A stretch of DNA of 64,000 bases, from positions 343,752-407,751 of the forward strand of contig JAJEKB010020608.1 of assembly GCA_022393335.1 (NCBI GenBank), written 5' to 3'. The position numbers were made by a program, and so were the translations under genes. Under the pieces are notes generated by a model. That model was given only the letters and a program-made list of their open reading frames with translations, was not told the DNA's origin and made no database searches. Positions 11,900-23,800 of this stretch are shown here, piece by piece (the first letter of the stretch is position 1; every line of letters starts with the position of its first letter). The stretch comes from Macrotrachela quadricornifera (taxonomy: Eukaryota; Rotifera; Eurotatoria; Philodinida; Philodinidae).

Positions 11900-14390
11900 A
11901 AGAAGAAAGTTTGTTTGTTATATATGCATTTCGACACGATACGACCAAATGTAATGAACTTTTCCAAGCAATACCTTTTCGATCAGAGGAAGGTCGTAGG
12001 ATAGTTTCCGACCCAAAATTTTCACCTCTAGGGGCTTTTATACCTCTGACACTTGATTTTACTACAGTAAGTGCCTGTTCCAGAGGGTTTATTCATGTTA
12101 TCGTTTTGCTATGTTATGAAATCATGTGACCAGTTGTGAGGGTCACGTCACATTGGTCACGTGGTTGTTTGCGTGACTGACCATGTGACCACAAATTCCC
12201 ATTTAATGATTAATTTTCTGGATTTTTCCCTTAACTATAAGTCAGGGTCTGAATCCCAAAATTGATGGTGTGTTTGTGTGTTGATCCACAAGGTCAAAAA
12301 TACATTATTTCGGTGGGGTCTAGGTAGGAGTCGAAGGAACATCACTTTGGTGCTCTCATGGAAAAGATCAAAGTAACATGTTTTTTCCAGATCTCATGTA
12401 AGGGTCAAAAAGAACATGGTCTTTGATTAGGCTCAGTAATCATAAAAGCATGGTCGTAGATTAAGTCCAAAATAGGAAGGGCGTTGTCATCGGAATCAAT
12501 TGCATTGTTACACCGAAGAATATCAAGGCAAACAGAAAGATACATCGTATCTTCTCAGAAAATGTAGTTAGGAAATTGCTACATAAATTACAGTAGACTT
12601 TCTACAGTCAACGGCGCAAGTGGATCGGTTCGATCCACGCTAACTGTGATTAATTTTCTTGGTTTTGATATACGTCTTAATAAAGGTAATCGGTGAGGGG
12701 AGGAGAGATAAATTAGATGGTCACGCTCAATGATCACGTGGCGATCACGTGACTGAATTTATGTTAGAAAATCTGCACTTTACGGGCAATTTTACGAATT
12801 TTTGGCAGATAATAGGCCGCATCATAGGTATGAGCAGTTATAAGTCCGCCAGAAATCACATTTAATCGCAGAACGGGTTCTATGGTAATCGAAAAGATAA
12901 TTATGTGATTCCTGAATATCACATTTCTCCAAAATTCAAAAGTGATAGAAAAGAAAACTTTCGGTTTTTGTAAATACGTGTAAGTCTTAAGACATTCAAA
13001 AGAAACGAGTGACATGCATAAGATATAATACGAATAGTAATTTTATGCATTGGAATATCTATCGGATTTACCTCTTAATGTCACATATTTTGCACTGGAT
13101 GATGGTATAAAGTATGGCAATACGCAGGAGTTAAGAGAAAGACAGTTACACCTCCACATTATTTGCTGAATTATCCGATCTAAAAATGAATAGAAGTTTA
13201 TGCACGACGGGACATGTAGTAATAATAGATGAGAAGGTCTTAAGCAAGTCTTCTATACATCTTCTGTCATTTTCTGACATAATAAATTTCTAGTATGAAG
13301 ATTTCCCGGGCAACGCCGGGTACTACCGTTAGTCAGTAATATTGAATATTCTTTTAGTATATTTAGGCTATATTATAATCATTGCATACCAAAAAATCTG
13401 ACGATTTATAAAAATGTAACACATTTCTTCTTTCTCTAGTTGGGATTTATTTGAGCTAAAATTTTCGAATCGTTTCATTCAGTCGTTATGCGAAAATCTT
13501 TCATTGAAGACTAAAACTTGCCCTGTATAGCGGTAAATAAATGTTTTGGTTGTTTAACAGGTAAAAATCAAAGGCGAGCGAAACTGTTCCTATCAACAGT
13601 CGAGTTACAAAAGGGAATCGATTCGATTTCTATGTAGTTAGGTAGAGCAACATATAAGCTATCATAATATATATAAATTATTGCCTTTGTCTGGTGAAAT
13701 GAGAAAAAATGTTTTTGAAAAGTCTTGTAACAACCAATTTTCGCATATTTTATGGTAAATTTGTTTAATCGTATTTTCGCTCATTTTCAGCGAAATCATA
13801 TACAAACCTATAATAATTTCGTAGCAAAATGATCAACTCATCGAGCTCTACAAGCAATGAAAGTTTCATTCGTTTCTGAGATGGTAATGTATATAGTGGT
13901 AGGTTTCTCATGGAATCACTCATTGGCAAAACCAATTCGTTTCCAAAAAATAAGGAAAGTATTGTTGATATCGGGATGCGATGTATGAGATACAAGATGA
14001 TTGCACGGCATCTCGTCTCTACTACAGACTTCGCTTCTTTGTGAGCATGTCGAAAGACTTCCCATATTCACGAGCGCGTGCACTTGGGTCATTGTCGCTC
14101 AACTCGTATACGATAGGACTAGTTGACGGACTTGAAGTTCGATTAATCTATAGAATAGTAATCCCGAATCTTTGCATAGGATTTGTATATATCGAGACCT
14201 AAATCCAAATCTTACATTCCAAATCCATACTTGAAATCCAAATTTGATTACCAAATCTGATTAACAAGTCTGGCCGAATCTCATGTCTAGGGTTTCAAAT
14301 TCAAGTTGAATCTAAACCTGATATACCAAATACAAATACAAAGCCAAATACCAAGGCCTTGCTCACAAATACGAACATTTTTTGAAGATT
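11900..14390. other. Gene-free stretch with a possible Helitron-like terminus
   Basis: No gene is recognised. Short repeats of GGTCACGTG/CACGTGAC type occur at about 12125-12190 and 12718-12755. At 13290-13322 a GC-rich hairpin, CCCGGGCAACGCCGGG, sits next to CTAG. Read on the minus strand this resembles a Helitron 3' end (hairpin then CTRR). No Rep/helicase coding sequence is present, so this remains weak. Confidence 0.35.
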
Positions 14391-14399
14391 TGTTACATC

Positions 14400-14492
14400 T
14401 CTTAGTGTGGGCGTGGCTGTGGGTGTGAGCGTGAGAATGAGGGTAAAAAATCTCTTGCCATCCCCACACTCCTCACCCACACCCTATCCTAC
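14400..14492. repeat. G-rich/C-rich inverted repeat resembling TGTGGG telomere repeats
   Basis: GTGTGGGCGTGGCTGTGGG and GTGTGAGCGTGAG on the plus strand are followed, after about 25 bp, by a C-rich stretch (CCCCACACTCCTCACCCAC). The result is an imperfect foldback of TGTGGG-like units. A second site of the same design lies at 17388-17482. Bdelloid telomeres are reported to be TGTGGG-type, so an interstitial telomere-like origin is possible. Confidence 0.45.
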
Positions 14493-14499
14493 TCATCCA

Positions 14500-15890
14500 G
14501 CCCTTAAGATGTTTCAACTGAATAGTGATATCGTACGCAGGTGACAGCCTTCTGGTAAGCTATGCAGCGCACAAGTTTTTTTTAAGAAAAACCAAGAAGA
14601 GCAAATTGAAAAAACCATAAAGCCGTTGGAGGAAGCGGTCTACAAGTAGTTATGTGATTTTAAGATAACAGCGCCATTTTGTTCAGTTCATGTTAAATAG
14701 TTCATGTCATTTGAAGACGTTGGATGGCATTTTATAGAGTAGATTGTAGCCAATCACTCAGTGGTTTCGTAAGATGATCTTTGGCCGAAATACCAACAAA
14801 GACGCGTCGAATCAAACATTGAAACTGTGTGCAAAGACGTTCCTATAATTACGTAAAACAAGCTACAGTTAGTGATAGCCTGTAACCGGTAAACGTGGGC
14901 AGAAAGATGTAGCGTCTCTAAAAGTGCTGGTTTTCTCACTATGATCTTCTATGTTCAGAAGAAGAATAGGGCAAATATAATCGATCCGAGACAACGTTTC
15001 TTTTTTTCCTATCTTGCGAAGTTTATCGAAAGCCGTCGTTGTTTTGAAATTCCCTTTGGAACTTTACAATAGATGCATTTGACAATACCGGAAGTCTTCT
15101 ACTAAGTCTCATATTCATTCAGAAGACATTCATCCTATTAAGTGTACACTGAAAAAACTTGGCATTGAGTAATATACTCTCGAAAACCGTCTATCAAGTG
15201 TTCCACTCCTAAGTGAAACCTGCAAAAAAGATTTCGTCCAGAAAGGTGGTATTTCTCCCATGGATTACCCAACTCGCTAGTCGAATGTGTCAACGAGTTC
15301 AAGTATTTGGGAATTACCTGGACTAGCAAGTTGGCCTTGTTCAAGACTGTTGGTTCATGTTTAGCTAAATTACAGAGGTCATATGCTAAATTGAAATGGC
15401 TAAACAAAAATAGGAGTATGTCTTCGGAATTGCTAAGATTGTGCTTTTTCACATACTCTTTCCCAATTTCGCATGGTTATTTAGCCTTTTCCCGTTTTTC
15501 CTCAGTTCACAACAGCAGCTATTAAGACGAAAATTTCGAGTCGGGCTAAGACTAGTTCATCGTTGCTATTGGATACCGGGATACGATCTATATAAAGTCA
15601 CTAAAGGGAATGATCTCGATTATTATATAAGAAAATACATTCGAAAGAAACTAAGAAAGGTCTACGAATCTGATATAGCAAACTCCCTCTCCTTCGACGA
15701 CGTGTTTTTTTTGGGCAGTATTTAAGAAAACTCGGCAAGACGGAATTGGTCATTTCTTTCAACAGATGCGAGTAAAAAAACATGATCCGGAAGCACGAAT
15801 TTCTCCTAATAGGATGGCTCGAGTACGTGGAGGAAGTCTAAGAAGAGAACTGAAGTTCCATCAACTCGGTCATCGATCGAATCAATAGAC
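14500..15890 (+). pseudogene. Degraded plus-strand LINE reverse-transcriptase 3' remnant
   Basis: At about 14528-14575 the plus strand reads ISYAGDSLLVSYAAHK, a decayed YADD-motif region. From about 15285 the post-RT signature NEFKYLGITWTSKLALFKT follows. It continues through LRRKFRVGLRLVHRCYW and LDYYIRKYIRKKLRKVYESD to about 15730, and possibly to 15885 in other frames. Frames shift repeatedly and about 600 bp between the two parts is unrelated or scrambled. It belongs to a different LINE lineage from the minus-strand copy at 5440-10290. Confidence 0.6.
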
Positions 15891-17387
15891 AAACGTTGAT
15901 ATACCCTATGCCTGCTTTATCTAGATAAAATCAGTCCAAATTCCAGGTTTCTTAGTGAAATATCTATGTTCTTCTAGCACTTCTCTTTTATCATTCTTTT
16001 TCTTTCTTGATGTTCTTCTCTTCCTTTTGACCCTTTTTTTATCAATGGCCTTGTCTTCTTATTTTTCTGTTGTTAACTATTTGCTCTGTATGAATATTGA
16101 TTAACTTGTTGTTCGTCGACTGTCTATTGCTCAGCATCTCTCTTTCAACACATTGTAAGCGCTTCAGAGCGTAACAGTAAATATACCACTCATTTCCCAT
16201 AGCAAAGTCAAAAAAAAGATATACCGAAAATTTTCTTACATATCAGACTTCGTAAATTTTCCTGCTAATAATTATACTGAGAATAGCTTCTCAAATTACA
16301 ATAAGTAATGATGATATCATAATCGAAATATGAAACATTGTAATATAGCTTAAAACACGATTTTTCCTAACTTGAGAACGGATTGTGATGTTTTATATTT
16401 TAAATACAATATTATCATTATTTGCAAAAGTTCAAGAAGTTTTTCAACAAGGTCATCAGTCAAAAACATGTACAAAGTCTGCTGTAAAGGAGAAGTTTCT
16501 CAATCTTCGTAGAACTCTTATTATTATGTCAGAAATGAAAATATGTATGCTTGTTTCGATCCTCATACGTGAGAATTACATCATAAAAATCTTGAGACAT
16601 TCTTTCATTTTCATACCCTCTATGATCTCTTTTCAACACTGCGTCCAAACTGACCAGTATTCAACGACACCTGGGAATGAGAATGGTAAGATAAAAATAT
16701 TTCCAAGAGAACTATTATGACCTGACGAGGGACTGTTCTCAAGTACTAAGTGAGTTCAAGCCTCATGTTTTGAGGTATGATAGATCTCGGTGAGACTAAG
16801 TAAACCCCAAAATAGCTCTTTTTCACGATGCTAAATTCAATGACTATTGTCGATTACACCAAGTTTTCTAATCATTATCTATCTGTTCAAAAGCACTTAA
16901 AATCCAGTAGTTTAGGTCTTAAGTTTTGTCTATAAATAGATTTAATCGGATTGGGACATCACTGAAATTTTCAGCGATATACACCACATAGAAATTAAAT
17001 ACAAATTTTCGTGAAAAACCGATGTGTTGGTTAACACTTGGAAACGTTCCCTCGTGACACGCGAGCGAAATTTTGTCTCAGTGGAGTTTTTAAACAATAC
17101 GAGGTAGTAAGATGAATTTTGAAATAAGATTGCATTTATAAAAAGGACAATATTGCTACGAACAGAGCTGTGATCAACGTTCAGTCTAGGGTCGAATGAA
17201 TCGGAAGTCGATTCACCTTACTTGTTTCTGATGAATTTAAAATAACAAATAGTGGTGATGCTAACCATATGATTATTATTCTTTTATCTGATAATAATCT
17301 CGATTGTTTATCAAATTCTGAATATTAGTATTGTGCTGAAACTTTTAAGGCACGTTTATTAATCATTATTAATTTTCGAACAATCCT
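15891..17387. other. Gene-free stretch
   Basis: I see no gene, hairpin element or clear repeat. The 111-codon frame at 16385-16720 has no recognisable domain and a composition typical of AT-rich chance frames. Confidence 0.4.
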
Positions 17388-17482
17388 GAGGGTGTGGGTG
17401 GGTGTTGGGTGAAGTGAGAGGACGGATGTGATCGTTTATTATCTACACCCACACCCTCATCCGCTCACACCCACATCACTTT
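17388..17482. repeat. Second G-rich/C-rich telomere-like inverted repeat
   Basis: GGGTGTGGGTGGGTGTTGGG is followed after about 30 bp by CACCCACACCCTCATCCGC. The complement of the right half shares GTGGGTGTGAGCG with the site at 14400. It lies 180 bp beyond the stop codon of the NRPS gene. Confidence 0.45.
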
Positions 17483-17660
17483 CTTTTCAGTACAAATCGG
17501 TTCATTGCTAGAACGGGTTTATGAAAGTTCAACGTATAGCAAACGCCATTAGGCGTTTATGATATTCATAAACCTTTTATGTGCCTTCTAAGTACTGTAT
17601 ATGAAAGGATTTTGGAAGACTTCATGAACGATAAAGAAGAGTTTTTGAGACGTTGTATTT

Positions 17661-17894
17661 TTAAAAATCCTGTAAACAGTTATTATCCAACGATTTTTTA
17701 CAGTGTACTGACACGAAATTTTCAGATAACATGATAGCTAATCGGTCACGCTCAGCAACAAGAATATGCAGTGCTAGCATTGTAAAGTCTTCGCGTGATA
17801 AAGTTACGTTTACAAAACTGTTTTTGTTGAAAATTTGACAGTCGAACTCAAGTCTGACCCAATAGACTGAAGTGGCTGTCAATCTAAGAGTATA
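17661..17894 (-). CDS. NRPS exon 7: end of condensation domain and stop
   Basis: It follows a 64-bp intron (17895-17958, GTGAGT...GATAAG) in phase 0. It begins YTLRLTATSVYWVRLEFDC, matching the terminal strand of C domains (LRLEYD.. type), and runs to a TAA at 17661-17663. The last 50 residues are not recognisable as conserved, so a further splice at GTAAAC near 17820 cannot be excluded. Confidence 0.65.
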   Translation of the reverse strand, partial: YTLRLTATSVYWVRLEFDCQIFNKNSFVNVTLSREDFTMLALHILVAERDRLAIMLSENFVSVHCKKSLDNNCLQDF

Positions 17895-20800
17895 CTTATC
17901 ACCCGTAACAAAAAAGGATTCAATCAACAACTCAAAAGTGAAGAAACCATGTACTCACAGACGCTGGGCGATCATAGCTACCCTTTGAGAAAATCATGCC
18001 AAATATCAAACGCTTATCAGGTGTCACGTAGAATGCTTCAGTGAAGAAAGAAGTCCACGATGCAGCTCGCGCCCATAAACCAGCCACCAAGGAGTCTCGT
18101 TCGTTATGAACGTATTCGAGTACAGGACCTCCTGTAGGAGATAATCTATCGAGTACAATGTACCTGTCGTATTGTTCGAACTGAAAACTGCTCATAGGAT
18201 AATCAACAATAGTACCGTCCATATTTGATTTCATTGTACTATTTTCAAGCGGATTCCATTGAGCGTGTGCATGAACCAAACAACTGTTTGTAAGTGATTG
18301 AACGGTTTGAAGAAGAGTAGCGAACGTCGTCTCTCGACTTTTTTGTAGGTGAACTCGCATAAACGGAACATGGAAAAAGCTGCCAAGAATGCCAATAGCT
18401 TGTGGTTCCTGCGGACGACACGCGACTGTAGTGTCGAAAACCACATCCCACTCGCTTGTCAGTTCAAACAGAAAGGCGGTATAACATGCAGCACACACAG
18501 TTCCCAGTGTCACATTATTCTTAGAAGCGCAATCAAGCATGGCTTGAAGAACGTGTTCGTCAATTTCAAAGGAGGTAATGTGATTAGAAGTATAAATTGG
18601 CTGATCAGGAGGGCATCTAAATGAAGAAGAAAAGCAGAATCGTCGTTTGTGTATGTCAAATCATGTTGTATATCTTAAGCGTATCCCATCGCTTCCGTAT
18701 CCTTAAAAATTCGCTCTGATAGAAGATAATCTACGGAAAATCTCTCAGCGCAACCAATAACGCTCCTCAGACTAGTCATTGCAGAGAGGAAACGAATACC
18801 TCCTGAAAAATGAGATATTTTGTAGGAATGTTGAACATTTTTTCTTATATACACAGTTTTGTAGAGCGCCACGAGCTGTATCAAACGTAATAAATATATC
18901 ACAGGAGAATAATTTTACTCCATTTTAGAATTGCGCGCGCCTTGCAAACCAGCGTTAGTATCGGATGCAGTACTCTAAACTATTATAAGCTTTAGGTGTC
19001 TAAGCTAGCTATCTTTCGAACATGAGGACTCTAACTATACAGTCAGCAGATTATTACGTATTTTTATCTCAATAGCTAAGGCGTCCTTGTTATTGCTATC
19101 AGAACTGTGCGTCAGTCGTCGTGTTGAACTCGTCTAAGAGAACTGTTTCAGTCAAAGTCTAACAGAACGCTTCAGTTAATCGCTCATACTCGACTATTTT
19201 CCTATAGACACTTGGTTTCTAGGCGCGGTTTTTGTGTCTATCAGTTTTAATAGTTTGTTCTCGTAACTTAGAGTTAAAGGCAGAACTACGAAAAACGAAG
19301 TTGATTATAAAAAATTAAAAAATTGATATAATACTTACAGACTGACTGTTGACGAAGGGATTTTTGGTTTATATCTATACTTCAAGGAAACAACTGTTAA
19401 CTGAGAATTGAATTAATAATAATAGACCATATATAAAGCAATTAGTTAATGAAAAAAGAAGAGAATGTAACTAAGAACTATTGAGTAATAAAGTGGTAAA
19501 ACAGCATTTATTTTAACCGGTTATAACCTGTACGAATCTTACCGTTTAAACTCGTAAATAGTGTTAAAAGGTAATCTTTCATAAACTGTTTAAACGCGTT
19601 TTTGGCGACTAGTGACACTGTTTAAACAGTTGATATGATGCGATGTTAAAACGGCGTTTTTACCGTTTTTGTTGCCTGCTTGGGCACATCCGCACCCTAA
19701 AATTGGTGTAGAACTATCTACCTTCTGCCATCCAATAATGAATCCTGCTGGTTGACGTATGTAATCACATACTCTTAGCCGTAGCATAGTAAATGACTTT
19801 TCGTTAAGTGTAGAATAAGCAATTCTAAAGCGCAGAATAGAAAGTCTTTTCTAATATACACATAAACCAATCATCCGTTAAATGGATTATTCTATCCTTT
19901 TAATTTTCTAACACCTGTACGTTTATATATCCTTTAGCTCATAAACTTTCGTAATATTATACCGGCGCAATACACGCTTTATGGATTAATAAAAAAAAAA
20001 TTTAAGTGCATGAATTGACTGCTTCACACTTTTTTTTTACAGTGATGAGCTCTGTTCTTTAGTCTGAATTTACAAATGGTAGCCTCAATAAATAGAATCA
20101 TATTACTGGATCGGTGGTTCGAGGACCACTTATTGAATTTTCTTTTTGAACATTAGTTACTGAATATAAAATGTATTGAAACATTGGTAGAACGGTATTT
20201 ATCAGACGGTCTCTCTTAAGAAGTTAAGTTGTGAAAGACGTTCTCTTGTTAAGCCTTTGTGGCTCATTGAAAGAACTCGACTTACAATATGCAGAGTGTC
20301 TATGCAATGAGCTCCGAATATGGGAGTTGTATACCAGAGGTCCAAGCAGGCCCACTTTTTGAAGGCCTGGCCTGCCCATTACAGGCCTAAGCTCTCTCCA
20401 GCCTGTCTGCCTGTGAAAACCTATCTACTTTGTAAAAGTAAATATCATGTTGAAAATAAAGTATAATCAAGTAATAAGATTCATAAAAAGTTCGACAAGT
20501 CGACAGAATCATTTTCACACCATCAGGGAAAATTCTGTCAAATAAATATTAAAGACAAAAAGTTTAGATGAATTCACTATAAAAACGAATATTATTTTTT
20601 ACTTATGAACCAGAGAATATAAAAATAGCGGCAGAACAAAAACCTGTTAATTTCAAAAAGCTTTTTTATGATTCGTTCGAGGCTAAAAGAAAACTGATCT
20701 TCATTAACCCTTTGAGGACCGGCTTATTTTAAGAAAAAAACTAAACATAGAGATTATTTTAACTTTTCGACAGTGATTTATTTTTGCCAACTTTATCAAA

Positions 20801-23800
20801 ACTGAAGATCAGAAAGCACTCAAAGTATGATATTCTTTGTAACAAGTGAGATTACATAGTGGAACACCACAATCCGGGCAATAAAATCTTGTATCACTTC
20901 GTTTTTTTTCTCGCTTGACTGTATGACTGCAAACAAAACAGCGTCTTTGAACATTATCTCCTGGAATAAAAGCAATGAAATGACGAGCAGTGAGACGTAG
21001 CGGAGAATCGGTTGATGGTCTTCCTCTCATATGTGGCCGCTTTGATCCGTATTCTTCAATGAGTTCTCAAGCAAGCTGGAGACAAAACTGTGAAAGTTGG
21101 AAAATTTTCTCGTTTTTCATGTTGAACATGGCATATGAGTTCTGCACAGTGATATCCAATAAGTGAAAAAACAATTTCTTGTACTATTTTAGTGTTTTGA
21201 GTAGGCATTCCGAGAAGCTGTTTTGCATGTCTACTTGATCTACTGCTCTCATGTTTTTGTTATATTGTGTAATACAGAGAGGTTTCTTGATTTTTTGACC
21301 TGTTTCTCTGTCGTGCTTCCCAGTTTCTACTATGACAGGTTCATGCAGTGTGGTAACCATGTGCACCTCTCTTTTGTCCATCCATTTGAGTGCCAATAGT
21401 TCACCAGTAGTCTGATATGCTTGTTGCCCTTTTGCAAATTTTCCAAACGATGGCATTCCATTTCTGTTTTTCCTCACTGTTCCACAAGCTTTTGTTCTCT
21501 CTTCCAATAATCTTTCGAATAATGTAGGACTGGAATACCAATTACCGATGAAAAGAGTATGGTTTTTCTCTAGATAATTTTTCATCAATGTTAGTACTAC
21601 TGAGCCCGGTATCTCAACTTCGGGGTGATTGTCGAGTTCTGTTTCTGCTCCAGTGTAAACGATGAAGTTCAGAACGAATTTCGTATCACAATCACACAAC
21701 ATGAAGAGCTTCACGCCAAAATGGTGTCTTCTCGATGGGATGTATTGTTTGAAACTGAGACGTCCTATTCATAGCATCAAGTTCTCATCAACACACAAAT
21801 TCTCCCATGGAATTACTGCTTTTTCGAATTTCTTTCTCAAATTCTCGATGATAGGTGGGATCTTTCGGAGCTTGCCTTCTTCTTCTGTGTTATTATCAGC
21901 AAAATGGAGATATCGCATAATAGAAAGATACCTATTCCTTGTGAAAAGTTCCTCGAAAATTGGTGTTGTAATCCGTTTATCCGTTGACCAATAATCCTTT
22001 ATGTAATTCTTTTGATTCAATTCCATCAATATTGTAGTGGCAAAAAAGATATACAATTCTTCCACATTCGTATGGTAACAAGCTGCAGTTTTTTCGGCAT
22101 TTGGTGCTACATTTTGCTGTTGATAATTGTTTGTTTCTTCAACAATTTTCTGCATTAGTTCGTTGTCAAAAAATGATCGAAAATAGTCAGATGGTTTGTT
22201 TCCTCCAATTTTAAATTCTTTCCTAAGCCCTGGCATCCTATCGGAAAATACCAAGTCCTTTAGATCGAAGCCAGATAAACGCTATTTTCTAGGAACATGT
22301 CTTTTTCGAGTATTTGGGACTGGAATGTCACTTTCTTCGTCTTCTTCATCATCTGTCGAAGAGAGATCCAAATCGTCAAACTCTGTTTCTAATTCTGATT
22401 CAGAATCACTCAAAATTTCATCGATTTCCATTTGATTAAGCTTTCTTTTTCTTTAAGTTGCCTTATATAGAATGAAACTGATGAAGCAGGAACTATGCGC
22501 TTGTAATTGAACGTACCGAGAACAAGATAGATATGTATATGTGTATGCATATATATATAGACACGGGCAGGAGTGTAAGTGAGGATCTTCTCGAAGATTC
22601 CAGATAGAGAACATTAAAAAAGATATCATGACGTCATGTTTGATGACGGGAGAGAAAGGCAAAAGAAATGCATAGACTGGAAGGAGAAATAACTTATGAC
22701 CTTTATGACCTTATAAGTCAGAAGGTGAATGTGTAAGGAAAGTGGTCTCAACGTTTTCCTCGAAAAGACGTGAAAAAAAAATGAATTTTCAGGTGTAAAG
22801 ATCGCGTGAAACTTCAATGACGTTTTAAAACGTCACCAGCCCCCAACGGGTTAAAAGGAAGTGCTCAGTAATAGATGATTTATTTTTGAAAGTAATTGCG
22901 CTGGATATACTTACGTTAGTCACAGTGATCGAATATTTACATGATGAAGACGCTGATGGTACAAAGTTCAACTATATCACCAAAACACGATTTTAACTAT
23001 ATCGATCTTTTTATCTGAGCTTGACGAAGATGAATGAAGATTCTTTTTACGGAAGGAGTTCATGACAAGGTTTAAATTTCACATAAATATAGTCAATGTT
23101 TAGTAATTATTTACCCGATAATTGCAGCTTTTATTCAGACTGTGCTTCTTTCGATCGAAGTGTACGAAAAATTAGTAGCAATATTCACAATTATGTTGAG
23201 AACTGTATCACTTAGGTATTTTTAAGTAATTAGTGGTTTTTCTTCGACGTTTTTAAACATTCGAGGGGCTAAAATCTCTCAAGTATAAGAATTCAAGATT
23301 GATCTAACATTATGTTACTGGTTATTAAGGTAACCTAGTTATCTTTAGTGGTATACTATAAAATATACATCGACTATCTTAAAAAAAACTACAGTGCACG
23401 AGAAACGGATGTAATAGCAAATTCTATCAGTAATCATTTTGGGACGCTGTGTATCAGTCTAACGTAGAAACACGCACGAACATTTCTTTGTGGAAGATCT
23501 AATCACTTCTTGAGCTCCTCTTCTACGTTCAGAGCCTCTGAAAAATTGATAGTGGGCTTATTTATATTTATCTTCAATATTTACGCTAAAGTGATTATGT
23601 AATTCATGATATTTAAATTTCGTCCTTAGCAATCACCTCAATAAAGCCGATTTTTTCATAAATGATTACAATTTATCAAGAAAAAGTTAAATATCGAAAA
23701 AGATTTAGACAGACCGGGCAGCTTTAAGTGCTCTGCTTGGGGTTTTGATCTATACTGTTCACATTTTTCCGAATGTCAGAGTTGTTGAAAGATATCAAAC

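Noticed and set aside
16385..16720. 111-codon frame as a gene
   Set aside because: No domain, AT-driven composition and no splice or regulatory support.
20809..22431. UGA read as Trp (alternative genetic code) to explain the piggyBac stops
   Set aside because: UAG also occurs at a Trp position and UGA at an Arg-like position, while the intact host genes use TGG for Trp and normal stops.
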